Assembly (NCBI RefSeq): GCF_004135735.1
Contig: NZ_CP012670.1
Span: 7,766,501-7,830,500, forward strand
Source of the DNA: Sorangium cellulosum
Lineage (GTDB): Bacteria > Myxococcota_A > Polyangia > Polyangiales > Polyangiaceae
Reading direction: 5' to 3'
DNA: 64,000 nt
In this document: positions 43,094-53,336 of the stretch, piece after piece
Numbering within the stretch: the stretch's first letter is position 1
Layout: each line of letters begins with the position of its first letter
The notes under the pieces: generated by a model
Databases searched by the model: none
What the model was told of the DNA's origin: nothing
The model's input: only the letters and a program-made list of their open reading frames with translations
Program-made: the position numbers and the translations under genes

Positions 43094-44507
43094 GCCCACC
43101 CCCAGGCCCGCGCCAGAGGTCGCCCTGCGGCGGCTCACCGCGCTGGCGCGCCGCGCCGGCGCCGTGGGGCGGGCCGATCCCGCCCTCGCGCGCGGTCGCG
43201 CGCGGTTGATCGACGAGCTCGAGCGGCCCAGGCTGCCGCTCGAGCCGCGGCGGCCATGGCTCATCCCCGCCGCGCTCGCGCCGCTGCTGATCGCCGGGGC
43301 CATGATGGTGCTCCGGCCCGCGCGGCGGCTCGACTACCGGATCGACAGCGCCACGGCCGCGGAGAGCTACGTGCACGCCGGGGCGAGCGGGGCGACGGCG
43401 CGCTTCAGCGACGGGACGGCCGTCCGCTTCGGTCCGGACGCGCGCGGGCGCGTCGCGGCCGTCACCGCGCGCGGGGCCCGGATCCACCTGGAGCACGGCG
43501 CAGCGCAGTTCAAGGTCGCCCCGCGGCCAGGCGCCGAGTGGGTCGCGGAGGCGGGGCCGTTCACCGTCACCGTGACGGGCACGGAGTTCGACCTCCGCTG
43601 GGAGCGCGAGCGGCTCGAGCTGACGATGCAGCGCGGCGCGGTCGTCGTCCGCGGCCCGCTCGCGACGGACGGCATCGCGCTCCACGGCGGCCAGCGGCTC
43701 GTCGCGGACGTCGTCCGCGGCGAGCTCACGATCGCCGAGGTTCGCGCCGCGGCGGTCGCACCGCCGGCCGGCGGCGCTTCGCCGGCGCCCGCGAGCGCCG
43801 CCGAGGAGCGCAGCAGGAGGGCGGCTCCCGCGGCCGGCGAGGTCGCCGCGGAGGGCGTGGCCGCGGCGGAAGGCGCGGCCGTGGCGGAGGGCGCGGCCGT
43901 GGCGGCTCCGGCGGACGGCGCGACCGCGGCGACCTCGCCGGCCGCGGCGGCTCCGGCGCCGGAGAAGGCCGCCGCGCGCGCGCCGGCGGGCGCCGCGCCG
44001 CGCTCGCCCGTCGCGCAGGACGCGACCGGGGGCGCCGCGCCGGCCCCCCGGAGCTACCGCGAACGCGTCGCGCGCGGCGACTTCGCCGGGGTGATCGCGG
44101 ACGCGGAGGCGCGCGGCCGCGACGCCACCATCGACGGGAGCCCGCTCGCCGAGCTCGCCGCGCTGGCGGACGCCGCGCGGTATGCGGGGCGGAACGACCT
44201 CGCGCGGCGCGCGCTGCTCGCCGAGCGCTCGCGCTTCCCGGGCTCGCCCGAGGCACGCTCGGCCGCGTTCCTCCTCGGGCGGCTCTCGGAGGCGAGCTCG
44301 CCCGCAGAGGCCCTCTCCTGGTACGATCGGTACCTCGCCGAGTCGCCGGAGGGCTCGCTCGCGAGCGAGGCGCTCGGCCGGAAGATGCTCGTGGTGCGCG
44401 CCTCCGGCGGTGACGGCGCCGCCCGGCCGATCGCGCAGGAGTACCTGAGGCGCTATCCCCAGGGGACGTTCGCCGTCAGGGCAGCGGAGGTCCTCGACGG
44501 TCGATGA
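43086..44507 (+). CDS. FecR-like membrane protein with repeat linker and TPR
   Basis: 473 residues from ATG 43086, overlapping the sigma gene. A short cytoplasmic N-terminus with many Arg precedes one transmembrane helix (WLIPAALAPLLIAGAMMVL, residues about 58-76). The FecR domain follows outside: ARFSDGTAVRFGPDARGRVA, GARIHLEHGAAQFKV, AGPFTVTVTGTEFDL, LELTMQRGAVVVRGP, and GGQRLVADV. A long Ala/Pro/Glu linker (residues 225-320) leads to TPR-like helices (RERVARGDFAGVIADAEARG, AARYAGRNDLARRALLAER and SYDRYLAESPEG-type). It is the probable anti-sigma or sensor for the upstream sigma factor. Confidence 0.85.
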   Translation: MAEPTPRPAPEVALRRLTALARRAGAVGRADPALARGRARLIDELERPRLPLEPRRPWLIPAALAPLLIAGAMMVLRPARRLDYRIDSATAAESYVHAGASGATARFSDGTAVRFGPDARGRVAAVTARGARIHLEHGAAQFKVAPRPGAEWVAEAGPFTVTVTGTEFDLRWERERLELTMQRGAVVVRGPLATDGIALHGGQRLVADVVRGELTIAEVRAAAVAPPAGGASPAPASAAEERSRRAAPAAGEVAAEGVAAAEGAAVAEGAAVAAPADGATAATSPAAAAPAPEKAAARAPAGAAPRSPVAQDATGGAAPAPRSYRERVARGDFAGVIADAEARGRDATIDGSPLAELAALADAARYAGRNDLARRALLAERSRFPGSPEARSAAFLLGRLSEASSPAEALSWYDRYLAESPEGSLASEALGRKMLVVRASGGDGAARPIAQEYLRRYPQGTFAVRAAEVLDGR

Positions 44508-45736
44508 GAGCGGGCTGGCTCGCGCTGGTGCTGTGCGCGGCGCTCCTCGTGCCGCGAACGACGGGCGCCGCCGCAGGGATCGAGGTGATCCTGGTGCGCG
44601 CGCCGCGCGCCGGGGCCGTGGTCGGGGAGGCGACCGTGCGGCTCGCGGCGGAGCTGCGCGCGGTCGGCTTCTCCGTGCGCCTGATCGACGGCGCGCCGGG
44701 GGTCGACGGACGCGCGCTGGTCGAGGGCGCCGGGGCCCCGGTCGCCACGATCGTCCTCCTGGAGACCGACCGCGGTCCGGTCGCCGACGCGTGGGTCGCC
44801 GATCGCGTCACGAAGCGGACGCTCGTCCGGCGCATGGAGCTCGGCGATCCCGGCGTGACCAACGCGGCGAGCGATCTCGCCGTGCGATCGGCCGAGCTGC
44901 TCCGCGCCAGCCTGCTCGAGCTGAGCGGCGCGCAGCGGCGGGAGCTGCCGGCGCAGGTGGCGCAGTGGCTCGCCGACGCCGCGCCGACGCCCACGGCCGC
45001 GCCGCCGCCGACGCCCGCCGCGGCGCCGCCGCCCGCGGCCACCGCGCCCGCCTGGCCGCAGCAGCCGCCCAGGGCCACGCGCGTGGACGAGCCAGCGCCG
45101 GCCGCGCCGGCCGCGCCGGCCCGGGAGAGGACGCCCGCTGACCGACGGGAGGCGAACGGAGCGCCCGCCGCGGCGCCGCGACGGGCTCCCGGGGGCGCAG
45201 CGCCGCGGGCGCGGCCGGCCGGAGATCGCCGGCTGAGCCTCGAGGCAGGGCTCGCGGCGCTCGCCGGCGACGTCGGCATCGTCGCGGGGCCTTACCTCCG
45301 GATCGAGCACGACCTTCCGGCCGGCTTGTCGCTCCGCGGGACGCTCGTGCCGGCCGTCGCCGAGAAGGGCCTCGACGCCCCCGCCGGGCGCGCGGCGCTG
45401 CGCCAGACGGCGGCGTTGCTCGGCCTCGCCTACGCCGCCGGCGGCGACGAGCGGCGGATCTATCCGCTGCTCGCGCTCGGCGCCGGGGTCTATCACCTGA
45501 CCGTCGAGGGCGAGGCGAACTCCCCCCACCGGGACAAGCACCAGGCCTGGTTCACCGCGGGGATCGCCGCGGGGGCCGGCGTCGGGATCCGCATCCTGCC
45601 GTACCTCACGGCGCTCGCGGAGCTCGACGTCCTCCTGCTCGCGCGAGAGCCGAGGGTGACCATCGCGGGCGCAGAGGTGGGCCGCACCGGGCGCCCGGCG
45701 CTCCTCCCGTGTCTCGGCCTGAAGCTGAGCCTCTGA
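44504..45736 (+). CDS. Secreted protein with Ala/Pro linker and beta-barrel-like C-terminus
   Basis: 410 residues from ATG 44504, overlapping the FecR stop (ATGA). A signal peptide (ALVLCAALLVPRTTGAAA) is clear. Residues 25-155 alternate strands and helices with a Leu-rich end. A Pro/Ala linker (residues about 160-240) follows. The C-terminal 170 residues (LSLEAGLAALAGDVGIVAGP, LRIEHDLPAGLSLRGTLV, KHQAWFTAGIAAGAGVGIRI, LPCLGLKLSL) have the alternating pattern and final aromatic/Leu residue of an outer-membrane beta-barrel. With the sigma and FecR genes it suggests a surface-signalling set, though no TonB box is seen. A terminator hairpin overlaps the stop. Confidence 0.75.
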   Translation: MRAGWLALVLCAALLVPRTTGAAAGIEVILVRAPRAGAVVGEATVRLAAELRAVGFSVRLIDGAPGVDGRALVEGAGAPVATIVLLETDRGPVADAWVADRVTKRTLVRRMELGDPGVTNAASDLAVRSAELLRASLLELSGAQRRELPAQVAQWLADAAPTPTAAPPPTPAAAPPPAATAPAWPQQPPRATRVDEPAPAAPAAPARERTPADRREANGAPAAAPRRAPGGAAPRARPAGDRRLSLEAGLAALAGDVGIVAGPYLRIEHDLPAGLSLRGTLVPAVAEKGLDAPAGRAALRQTAALLGLAYAAGGDERRIYPLLALGAGVYHLTVEGEANSPHRDKHQAWFTAGIAAGAGVGIRILPYLTALAELDVLLLAREPRVTIAGAEVGRTGRPALLPCLGLKLSL

Positions 45737-45764
45737 GGCGCCGGGGCGTCCGGGGCCTCGATTT
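45735..45764 (+). terminator. Intrinsic terminator of the sigma/FecR operon
   Basis: GAGGCGCCGG (45735-45744) pairs with CCGGGGCCTC (45750-45759) with one mismatch around the five-base loop GGCGT, followed by GATTTT. The stem begins inside the stop codon of the third gene. Confidence 0.5.
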
Positions 45765-45839
45765 TGGTGAGCCACGGGGAGGGCGTCACGCTCACTTACC
45801 CGAGCGAGGCCGGATTGCTTCGCTTCGAGAGGGAGAACC

Positions 45840-46856
45840 ATGAGCACTCATCTTCTTTCGCGCCGTCCGCCCCTCGGCGCCGCGGCGCTCCTGCTGATGC
45901 TGCTGCCCGCCTGCAGCGCGGAATCCCTTGAGGCGCTCGACGCCGCGCTCGGCGGCGATGGTTCGGTGGACGGGCCGTGCTCCGGCGCCGATGCCCCCTC
46001 CGCGGGCTGCCCGAAGGACCCGCCGCCCCCCGGCGCCGTCTGCGGAGACGGCGCGATCGAGGCCCGAGAGCAGTGCGACGACGGCAATACCCACGACGGC
46101 GACGGGTGCAATAGCGCCTGCGCGCTGGAACCTGGCACGGATCCAGGCGCCGTCTGCGGAGACGGCGTGATCGAGGCCCGAGAGCAGTGCGACGACGGCA
46201 ATACCCACGACGGCGACGGGTGCAGCAGCGACTGCACCTCCAGCACCGTCGCCTTCGCCTTCAGCGGCGCCGTCGTCAAACTAGGCAACGGCACTGAAAC
46301 TGGCGAGGACCCCCTCAACACCGGGGTCCAGGTCGGCGATCCCATCCGCGGCGTCTATCGCTTCAATCCGCACAACGTCGCCGACCACAGATCCTACTTC
46401 AACTCGGCCGAATCGCAGTATGCTTTCCATAACACGCCCGGGTCCTTCGAGATGGAGGCGCAGATCGGTCCGCTGAGCGTGACGTCGATCCATGTCCCCC
46501 CGATGCAGGTGGACAGCGAGGACCCATGGTACTCCTACGGCTCGGCGTTTACCCTCTGGAACGGGGTCACGGGCGCCCCGTACGACTCGGTCGACAGCTA
46601 CCGTCTCGACGTCCGTCACAACGCGGTCGTGGGCATCGAAGTGGGTCGTCCTCTCGTGCTCGTCGAGCTGAGCATCGAGCTCGCCGGCCTCCTCGACCCA
46701 TCAGCGATGACGTCCACCGCCCTGCCGACCACGCCGCCGGAGCTGGGCCGCTTCGATGAGCACAGGGCGATCTGGCTGATTCTCATGACGGACCTCGGCG
46801 TGAAGTCCTATGTCTTCGGCGAGCTGACCTCGCTCACGCTCGCTCCGGGCGATTGA
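45840..46856 (+). CDS. Lipoprotein with two DUF4215 Cys-rich repeats
   Basis: 338 residues from ATG 45840 (GAGAGGGAGAACC upstream). The lipobox is LMLLPACSA. Residues about 64-130 have two near-identical copies of the myxobacterial Cys-rich repeat: AVCGDGAIEAREQCDDGNTH then DGDGCNSAC. DUF4215-type modules are disulphide-rich and found in exported proteins. The following 200 residues are a beta-rich domain (AFAFSGAVVKLGNGTETGED, PLNTGVQVGDPIRGVYRFNP, VTSIHVPPMQVD, RLDVRHNAVVGIEVGRPLVL) that I cannot name. At DNA level the two Cys repeats differ by one base in 79, suggesting recent duplication or conversion. Confidence 0.85.
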   Translation: MSTHLLSRRPPLGAAALLLMLLPACSAESLEALDAALGGDGSVDGPCSGADAPSAGCPKDPPPPGAVCGDGAIEAREQCDDGNTHDGDGCNSACALEPGTDPGAVCGDGVIEAREQCDDGNTHDGDGCSSDCTSSTVAFAFSGAVVKLGNGTETGEDPLNTGVQVGDPIRGVYRFNPHNVADHRSYFNSAESQYAFHNTPGSFEMEAQIGPLSVTSIHVPPMQVDSEDPWYSYGSAFTLWNGVTGAPYDSVDSYRLDVRHNAVVGIEVGRPLVLVELSIELAGLLDPSAMTSTALPTTPPELGRFDEHRAIWLILMTDLGVKSYVFGELTSLTLAPGD

Positions 46857-46933
46857 GCTCGCCGGGCGCGTGAGTCGAGCAGGCCACGCGGCGTCCCCGG
46901 GCGCCTCGCGGCGCAGGACGGCGCGCTCCCGGA

Positions 46934-47839
46934 TCAGCCGGCGGGAGGCGCCGCCGGCGGGGCCGCGTCGCGCGGCCTCGCCGGGGGGCGCCGGAACGAC
47001 TCGGCGATGCCGAGCAGGACATAGGCGCCGATCAGCCAGACGAGGACGAACGCCGGCTGCCATCGGGCCGAGATGACCGCGCTCGACCCGATCGCGAGCG
47101 CCGCCAGCAGCGCGGTGCGGGCGTCGAGGCGCAGATCCTTGAACGAGCGGAACCGGACCGTCGACACCATGAGCAGCGAGAGCAGGACCGTCGTCGCGAG
47201 GACCGCCGGCGCGACGCCCGCGCCGCCGGCCTGCCCGTCCGCGACGCCGTGGGCCAGGACGATCGCGACGAGGACGCCGGCCGCGCCCGTGACCGGGAGG
47301 CCGACGATGTACTTCGGCGGGGCCGCGGGCCTGCCCGCCTCGCCCGCCGAGAGGACGTTGAAGCGGGCGAGCCGGATGGCGCCGCACGCGGCGAACACGA
47401 ACCCGCCGAGCACGCCGAGCCCGTCGAGGCGGTGGAGCGCCCACTGGTACACGAGGACCGACGGAGCCACGCCGAACGAGATGAGGTCAGCGAGCGAGTC
47501 GAGCTGAAGCCCGAAGGCGCTCTCCGTCCTGGTCATCCGCGCGACGCGGCCGTCGAGCGTGTCAAAGAGCATCGCCAGGACGATGAGGAGGGCGGCGCGG
47601 TGGAAATCGTCCTCCGAGCGCGCCGCGGCCGAGCGACGCAGGGAGTCGAAGCCGCAGAAGACGGACGACAGCGTGATGAGGTTGGGGAGGAGATACCAGG
47701 TCTTGCGCGGCCGCTCCCGCGGGCCCTCGCCGCGCCCCCGCGCCGGACGGCCGGTGGCGCCTGGCCCGGCGGCCGCAGCGTGCGGCGCCTCCATGCGGGG
47801 ACTTCGTCTGCCTGGAGTGCATTCGGACATGGTGGCCAT
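46934..47839 (-). CDS. pssA: CDP-diacylglycerol-serine O-phosphatidyltransferase
   Basis: 301 residues from ATG 47839 (ATG 47830 is possible). After a basic N-terminal extension of about 45 residues comes the CDP-alcohol phosphatidyltransferase motif DGRVARMTRTESAFGLQLDS LAD (D-G-x2-A-R-x8-G-x3-D-x3-D), which binds the metal and CDP head group. It is preceded by TWYLLPNLITLSSVFCGFDS, typical of PssA. Six or more membrane helices follow (WALHRLDGLGVLGGFVFAAC, AVLATTVLLSLLMVSTVRF, ALLAALAIGSSAVI). The enzyme makes phosphatidylserine, precursor of phosphatidylethanolamine, in the inner membrane. No Psd decarboxylase gene is next to it in the window. Confidence 0.9.
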   Translation of the reverse strand: MATMSECTPGRRSPRMEAPHAAAAGPGATGRPARGRGEGPRERPRKTWYLLPNLITLSSVFCGFDSLRRSAAARSEDDFHRAALLIVLAMLFDTLDGRVARMTRTESAFGLQLDSLADLISFGVAPSVLVYQWALHRLDGLGVLGGFVFAACGAIRLARFNVLSAGEAGRPAAPPKYIVGLPVTGAAGVLVAIVLAHGVADGQAGGAGVAPAVLATTVLLSLLMVSTVRFRSFKDLRLDARTALLAALAIGSSAVISARWQPAFVLVWLIGAYVLLGIAESFRRPPARPRDAAPPAAPPAG

Positions 47840-48628
47840 CCCGGCGGGCCGACGATGTCGCGCGGCGCTGGACCGGCGATCCGACGAGCACGCCCGATCG
47901 GCGTCCTATACACGACGCCGCGCAGCTTCAAGCGGGAGCGCGCCCGCAGCGCCTCCGACCTCCACGGGCCCCCTCGGGCTCGCGAGGTCCCGGAGGACAG
48001 GAGACGAGCCGCGCCGCGCGCCGCCGCGGGTCCAGGGCATCGGCCTCGGACCCCTGGCGACGGAAGCGCTGCGGTGAAGGATGACCCTCGGCAGGCCTCC
48101 CCCTCACGGCGCCTCACGCGCCTGGGCTCGCCGAGACAAATTGCCACGGAAAATTCATGTGAGTCGGCGGAATGCCCGCAGCTCGCCAGGACGAGGTGGC
48201 GAGTGGCTGAGTTTGCCGGAATCGGATTGACAACGCCGCTCTCCGGCCCCCTGATACCGGAACACGGATACACGCCAATCGACATCTACGGTCATCCCCG
48301 AAGTCGGTAAGGCAATCCCGCAGGAACCCTGGTCTGTTCAGAGCACTTTGATGCAGCGTCCGGAGACAGCGCGAGACGGCACGAGGCGAGATCCGACAAC
48401 GATCCTGACAAAGCTCGCTTGCAGGTCCCTCTGAACCATGTTAATCGGAGGTCGTCCCGGTCATCGTTTGTACGTCGTCCACGACGCGCAGACCGGGGCA
48501 GGGCGACGCGGTGAAGGGGAAACGCGCGGCGTCGCTGGGAGGGCGCCTCGTGGAGCTCGCCTCGTCCGAGCAGGTCCGCGGCGGCCCCGTCACGCGTCGA
48601 ATCATCGATCCAATCGACCCAGAGGAAT
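47840..48628. other. Intergenic region before the glycan cluster
   Basis: No gene is seen in these 789 bases. The right two thirds (about 48140-48450) are less G+C-rich than the neighbours. TTGACA at 48227 and TGATAC at 48252 form a weak promoter-like pair with a 19-base spacer. This is the only place upstream for a promoter of the long plus-strand cluster. Confidence 0.4.
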
Positions 48629-49743
48629 ATGGCCAGTCACGTCCTCATCACCGGCGGCGCTGGGTTCATCGGCTCTCATGTGGCCGACGAGCTCCTGCGC
48701 CAGGGGCACCGCGTCCGGGCGCTCGACAACCTCACACCCCAGGTGCACGGCCCCGAGCGCCGCCGCCCGGCCTACCTCAGCCCGGAGGTCGAGCTCATCG
48801 TCGGCGACGTCCGCGATCGGGAGGCGGTGAGATCGGCGCTCCGCGGCGTGGACGTGGTCTATCACTTCGCGGCCACGGTCGGCGTCGGACAGAGCATGTA
48901 CAGGATCGAGGAGTACACCTCGGTCAACAATCTCGGGACGGCCGTGCTCCTGGAGGGGCTCGCCGAGCGGCCCGTCGCCCGGCTGGTCGTCGCCTCCAGC
49001 ATGAGCGTCTACGGCGAGGGGCTCTACCGGACGGCGTCGGGCGCGGTGGTCCCGGGGACGAGCCGCCCGCTGGAGCAGCTCAAGCGCGGCGACTGGGAGG
49101 TCCGGAGCGAGGCCGGCGAGGCGCTCGCGCCGATCCCGACCCCCGAGTCCAAGACGCCATCGCTCGAGTCGGTCTATGCGCTCTCCAAGTACGACCAGGA
49201 GCGCCTGTGCCTGCTCCTCGGGCGCGCTTACGGCGTCCCGACCGTCGCGCTCCGCTTCTTCAACGTCTACGGCCGCCGCCAGGCGCTCTCCAACCCCTAT
49301 ACCGGCGTCCTCGCCATCTTCGCCGCGCGGCTCCTCAACGACCGTCCGCCCCTCATCTTCGAGGACGGGCTGCAGCGGCGCGACTTCGTGAGCGTCGCCG
49401 ACGTGGCCCGCGCCTGCGTCCGGGTCCTCGGCGCGGAGGCCGCCGTGGGCCAGGCGCTCAACGTCGGCAGCGGGCGGTCGTACAGCGTCCGCGAGGTCGC
49501 CGAGCACGTCCGGAAGGTCATGGGGAAAGAGCGGATCGAGCCCGAGATCACCGGGAGATCCCGGCTGGGCGACATCCGGCACTGCTTCGCCGACATCGGC
49601 GCGGCCCAGCGCACGATCGGCTATGAGCCCCAGGTCTCGCTCGAGGAGGGGCTGCGCGATCTCGCCGGCTGGCTCGAGGGGCAGGTGGCCCGGGACGCGG
49701 TGGCCGAGGCCCGCGCCGAGCTCGACGCCCGGGGGCTGACGGT

Positions 49744-49747
<4 letters not shown>
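48629..49747 (+). CDS. NAD-dependent sugar epimerase (dTDP-rhamnose 4-epimerase-like)
   Basis: 372 residues from ATG 48629 (AGAGGAATATGG start context). This is an extended SDR enzyme: Rossmann start HVLITGGAGFIGSHVADELL (GxxGxxG), DNLTPQVHGPERRRP, VVYHFAATVGVGQSMYRI, VVASSMSVYGEG (catalytic Ser/Thr region) and VYALSKYDQERL (YxxxK). The C-terminal substrate domain has RFFNVYGRRQALSNPYTGVL and LIFEDGLQRRDFVSVADVAR. The insert LYRTASGAVVPGTSRPLEQL is as in dTDP-L-rhamnose 4-epimerase-like proteins. It opens the cluster and overlaps the next gene by 4 bases. Confidence 0.85.
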
Positions 49748-50879
<1,132 letters not shown>

Positions 50880-50883
<4 letters not shown>

Positions 50884-52181
50884 GGCTCGCGCTGATCAAC
50901 CCGCCCTGGAGCTTCGACGGGAGCATCTATTTCGGCTGCCGCGAGCCGCATTTGCCGCTCGAATACGGCTATGCCAGGGCGCTGCTCGAGGCCGCGGGCC
51001 ACGAGGCCGTGATCGTCGACGCCCAGGCCCGCGCCCTGTCGTACGAGGCGATCCGCGACGAGGTGGCCGCGCTCCGCCCCGACGCGCTCGTCGTGACCAC
51101 CGCGCCGAGCTACCTCTTCTGGCGCTGCGCCCCGCCCGAGCTCCGGGTCCCGCAGGAGACGCTCCGCGCGCTCCGCGACGTGCCGGGCCTCCGGTTCGCG
51201 GTGGGGCCCCACGCCTCCACCACCCCGGCCGCGACGCTGCGCAAGCTCGGCGTGGACGCGGTGGTGCTGGGCGAGTGCGAGGAGGTGCTGGTGGCGCTGG
51301 CCAGCCTGCCGCGCGCGCGCTGGGGCGAGATCGCGTCGATCGCGACCCTGGACGGCGGGGAGCCGCGCGTGCAGGGCGGCCCGCACGCGTCCGACCTGCG
51401 ACGGCTGCCGGCCCTCCGCTGGGACGACGCCACGGTGGCGGGCCACGCCCACCACCACCACCGCTTCGACGCGGCGCAGGTCGGCCCCGGCGCCGAGATC
51501 GAGGCGTCCCGGGGGTGCCCGTACCACTGCACCTTCTGCGCGAAGGACAACTTCCGCGATCGCTACCGGAAGCGGCCGCTGCCGGTGATCCTCGACGAGC
51601 TCGACGGGCTCCTCGCCCAGGGCGTCCGCTACGTCTACTTCGTCGACGAGATCTTCCTCCCGGACCGCCCGCTGCTCGAGGCGCTGGCCGCGCGGGAGGT
51701 CGCCTTCGGCGTCCAGATGCGCGTCGACAACTGGAGCCGGGAGATGCTCGACCTGCTCGGCGAGGCCGGCTGCGTCTCGATCGAGGCCGGGGTGGAGAGC
51801 GTCACGCGGGAGGGCAGGAGCCTGCTCGCCAAGCAGTGCAAGCGCTCGACCGAGGAGCTCGGCGCGCTCTTGATCCACGCCAAGAGGAGCGTCCCCTTCG
51901 TCCAGGCGAACCTCATCCTGTCGCAGGCCGACGATCCCGCGGACGTCGCCGCCTTCCGGGAGCGGCTCCGGGAGCACGGCGTCTGGGCCAACGAGCCCGT
52001 GCCCATGTTCCCTTATCCGGGCTCGCCCGAGTACACGATGCGCTGGGGGAGGCCCGACGATCAGGCGTGGGAGCGGTCGCTCGCCCACTACCTCGGTCAG
52101 TTCGACCATTTCAGCGACATCCAGGAGAGCCGCCCCCTGCCCCTCGCGGAGCTGGAGGCCGCGACACCCGGCCATGGTTGA
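50880..52181 (+). CDS. B12-binding-type radical SAM enzyme
   Basis: 433 residues from GTG 50880 (GTGA overlap). The first 150 residues are a cobalamin-binding-like Rossmann domain (LALINPPWSFDGSIYFGC, LEYGYARALLEAAGHEAVIV, PDALVVTTAPSYLFWRC, LGECEEVLVALASL). The radical SAM core begins with ASRGCPYHCTFCAKDNFR (CxxxCxxC for the [4Fe-4S] cluster) and YVYFVDEIFLPDRPLLEAL, then VSIEAGVESVTREG. The His of the DxHxxG B12 motif is not obvious. It resembles a radical SAM group I recall as tied to an oligosaccharide locus ('rhizo-twelve'), a recollection and not a search. It may methylate or rearrange a sugar. Confidence 0.85.
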
Positions 52182-53334
52182 CGCCCCACGCGCGCCCGGC
52201 TCCGTCCTGATGACCGCCGACACGGTGGGCGGCGTCTTCTCCTACGCGATCGAGCTCGCGCGCGCGCTCGCGGCGCGCGGGATCCGGACGGCGCTCGCCA
52301 CCCTGGGCGCGCCGCTCTCCGCGCCGCAGCGCGAGGCCGCCGGCCGCGTGCCGGGGCTCGAGCTGTTCGAGAGCGCCTTCCGGCTCGAGTGGATGGACGA
52401 CCCGTGGGACGACGTGGCCCGCTCCGGCGAGTGGCTGCTCGAGCTCGAGGAGCGCCTCCGCCCGGACGTGGTCCACCTGAGCGGCTACGCGCACGGCGCC
52501 CTCGGTTTCCGCGCGCCCCGGCTCGTGGTGGCCCACTCCTGCGTCCTCTCCTGGTGGACCGCCGTCCTCGGCGAGGAGGCGCCGCCGCGGTTCGATCGAT
52601 ACCGCCGCGAGGTGGCCCGGGGGCTCGCCGCCGCGTCCGCGGTGGTGGCGCCGACCCGGGCGATGCTGGACGCGCTCGCGCGCCATCACGGCGCGCTCCC
52701 GGGGGCCGCGCGGGCGCTGGTGATCCCGAACGCCGCCGACCCCGAGCGGTTCCTCCCGCGCCCCAAGGAGGCGTTCATCCTCGCGGTCGGGAGGCTCTGG
52801 GACCAGGCCAAGAACGTCGCGGCGCTGGGCGAGGTGGCCCCCCACCTGCCCTGGCCGATCCGGGTGGCCGGGAGCGACGTCCACCCGGACGGCGGCGCGC
52901 GGCCCCTCGCCGCGCTGGAGCGCCTCGGCGTGCTCTCGCCGCCCGAGATCGCCGCCGCGCTGGCGCGCGCCGCGATCTACGCGCACCCCGCCCGCTACGA
53001 GCCGTTCGGCCTGTCGGTGCTGGAGGCGGCGCTCGCCGGCTGCGCCCTGGTGCTCGGCGACCTCCCCGGCCTGCGCGAGATCTGGGGGGACGCCGCGCTC
53101 TACGTGGATCCCGCCGACACCGCGGCCCTCCGGCGCGCGCTCCAGGCGCTCATCGACGATCCCGGCGCGCGGCAGGCGATGGCGTCCCGCGCCCGGGCCC
53201 GCGCCCTCGCCTTCTCGCCCGCGCGGATGGCCCAGGGCTACCTGCGCCTGTACGGCGAGCTCCTCGCCCGCGGCCCGGCCGCGAGCCCCTCGCCGGCCCT
53301 GCAGGCCGCGAGCCCCGCGACGGAGGCGCCCTGA
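52174..53334 (+). CDS. GT4-type glycosyltransferase
   Basis: 386 residues from ATG 52174, overlapping the radical SAM gene by 8 bases. The GT-B fold is visible: TADTVGGVFSYAIELARALA, RPDVVHLSGYAHGALGFRAP and SAVVAPTRAMLDALARHHGA. In the second half come IPNAADPERFLPRPKEAFIL, AVGRLWDQAKNVAALGEVAP and YAHPARYEPFGLSVLEAALA (E-x7-E, the GT4 hallmark for the donor sugar). An Ala/Ser-rich tail ends it. It uses a nucleotide sugar of unknown kind. Confidence 0.88.
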   Translation: MVDAPRAPGSVLMTADTVGGVFSYAIELARALAARGIRTALATLGAPLSAPQREAAGRVPGLELFESAFRLEWMDDPWDDVARSGEWLLELEERLRPDVVHLSGYAHGALGFRAPRLVVAHSCVLSWWTAVLGEEAPPRFDRYRREVARGLAAASAVVAPTRAMLDALARHHGALPGAARALVIPNAADPERFLPRPKEAFILAVGRLWDQAKNVAALGEVAPHLPWPIRVAGSDVHPDGGARPLAALERLGVLSPPEIAAALARAAIYAHPARYEPFGLSVLEAALAGCALVLGDLPGLREIWGDAALYVDPADTAALRRALQALIDDPGARQAMASRARARALAFSPARMAQGYLRLYGELLARGPAASPSPALQAASPATEAP

Positions 53335-53336
53335 CC

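Noticed and set aside
47840..48300. Short open frames upstream of pssA and of the glycan cluster
   Set aside because: No ribosome site, signal or domain, and composition like random G+C-rich sequence.
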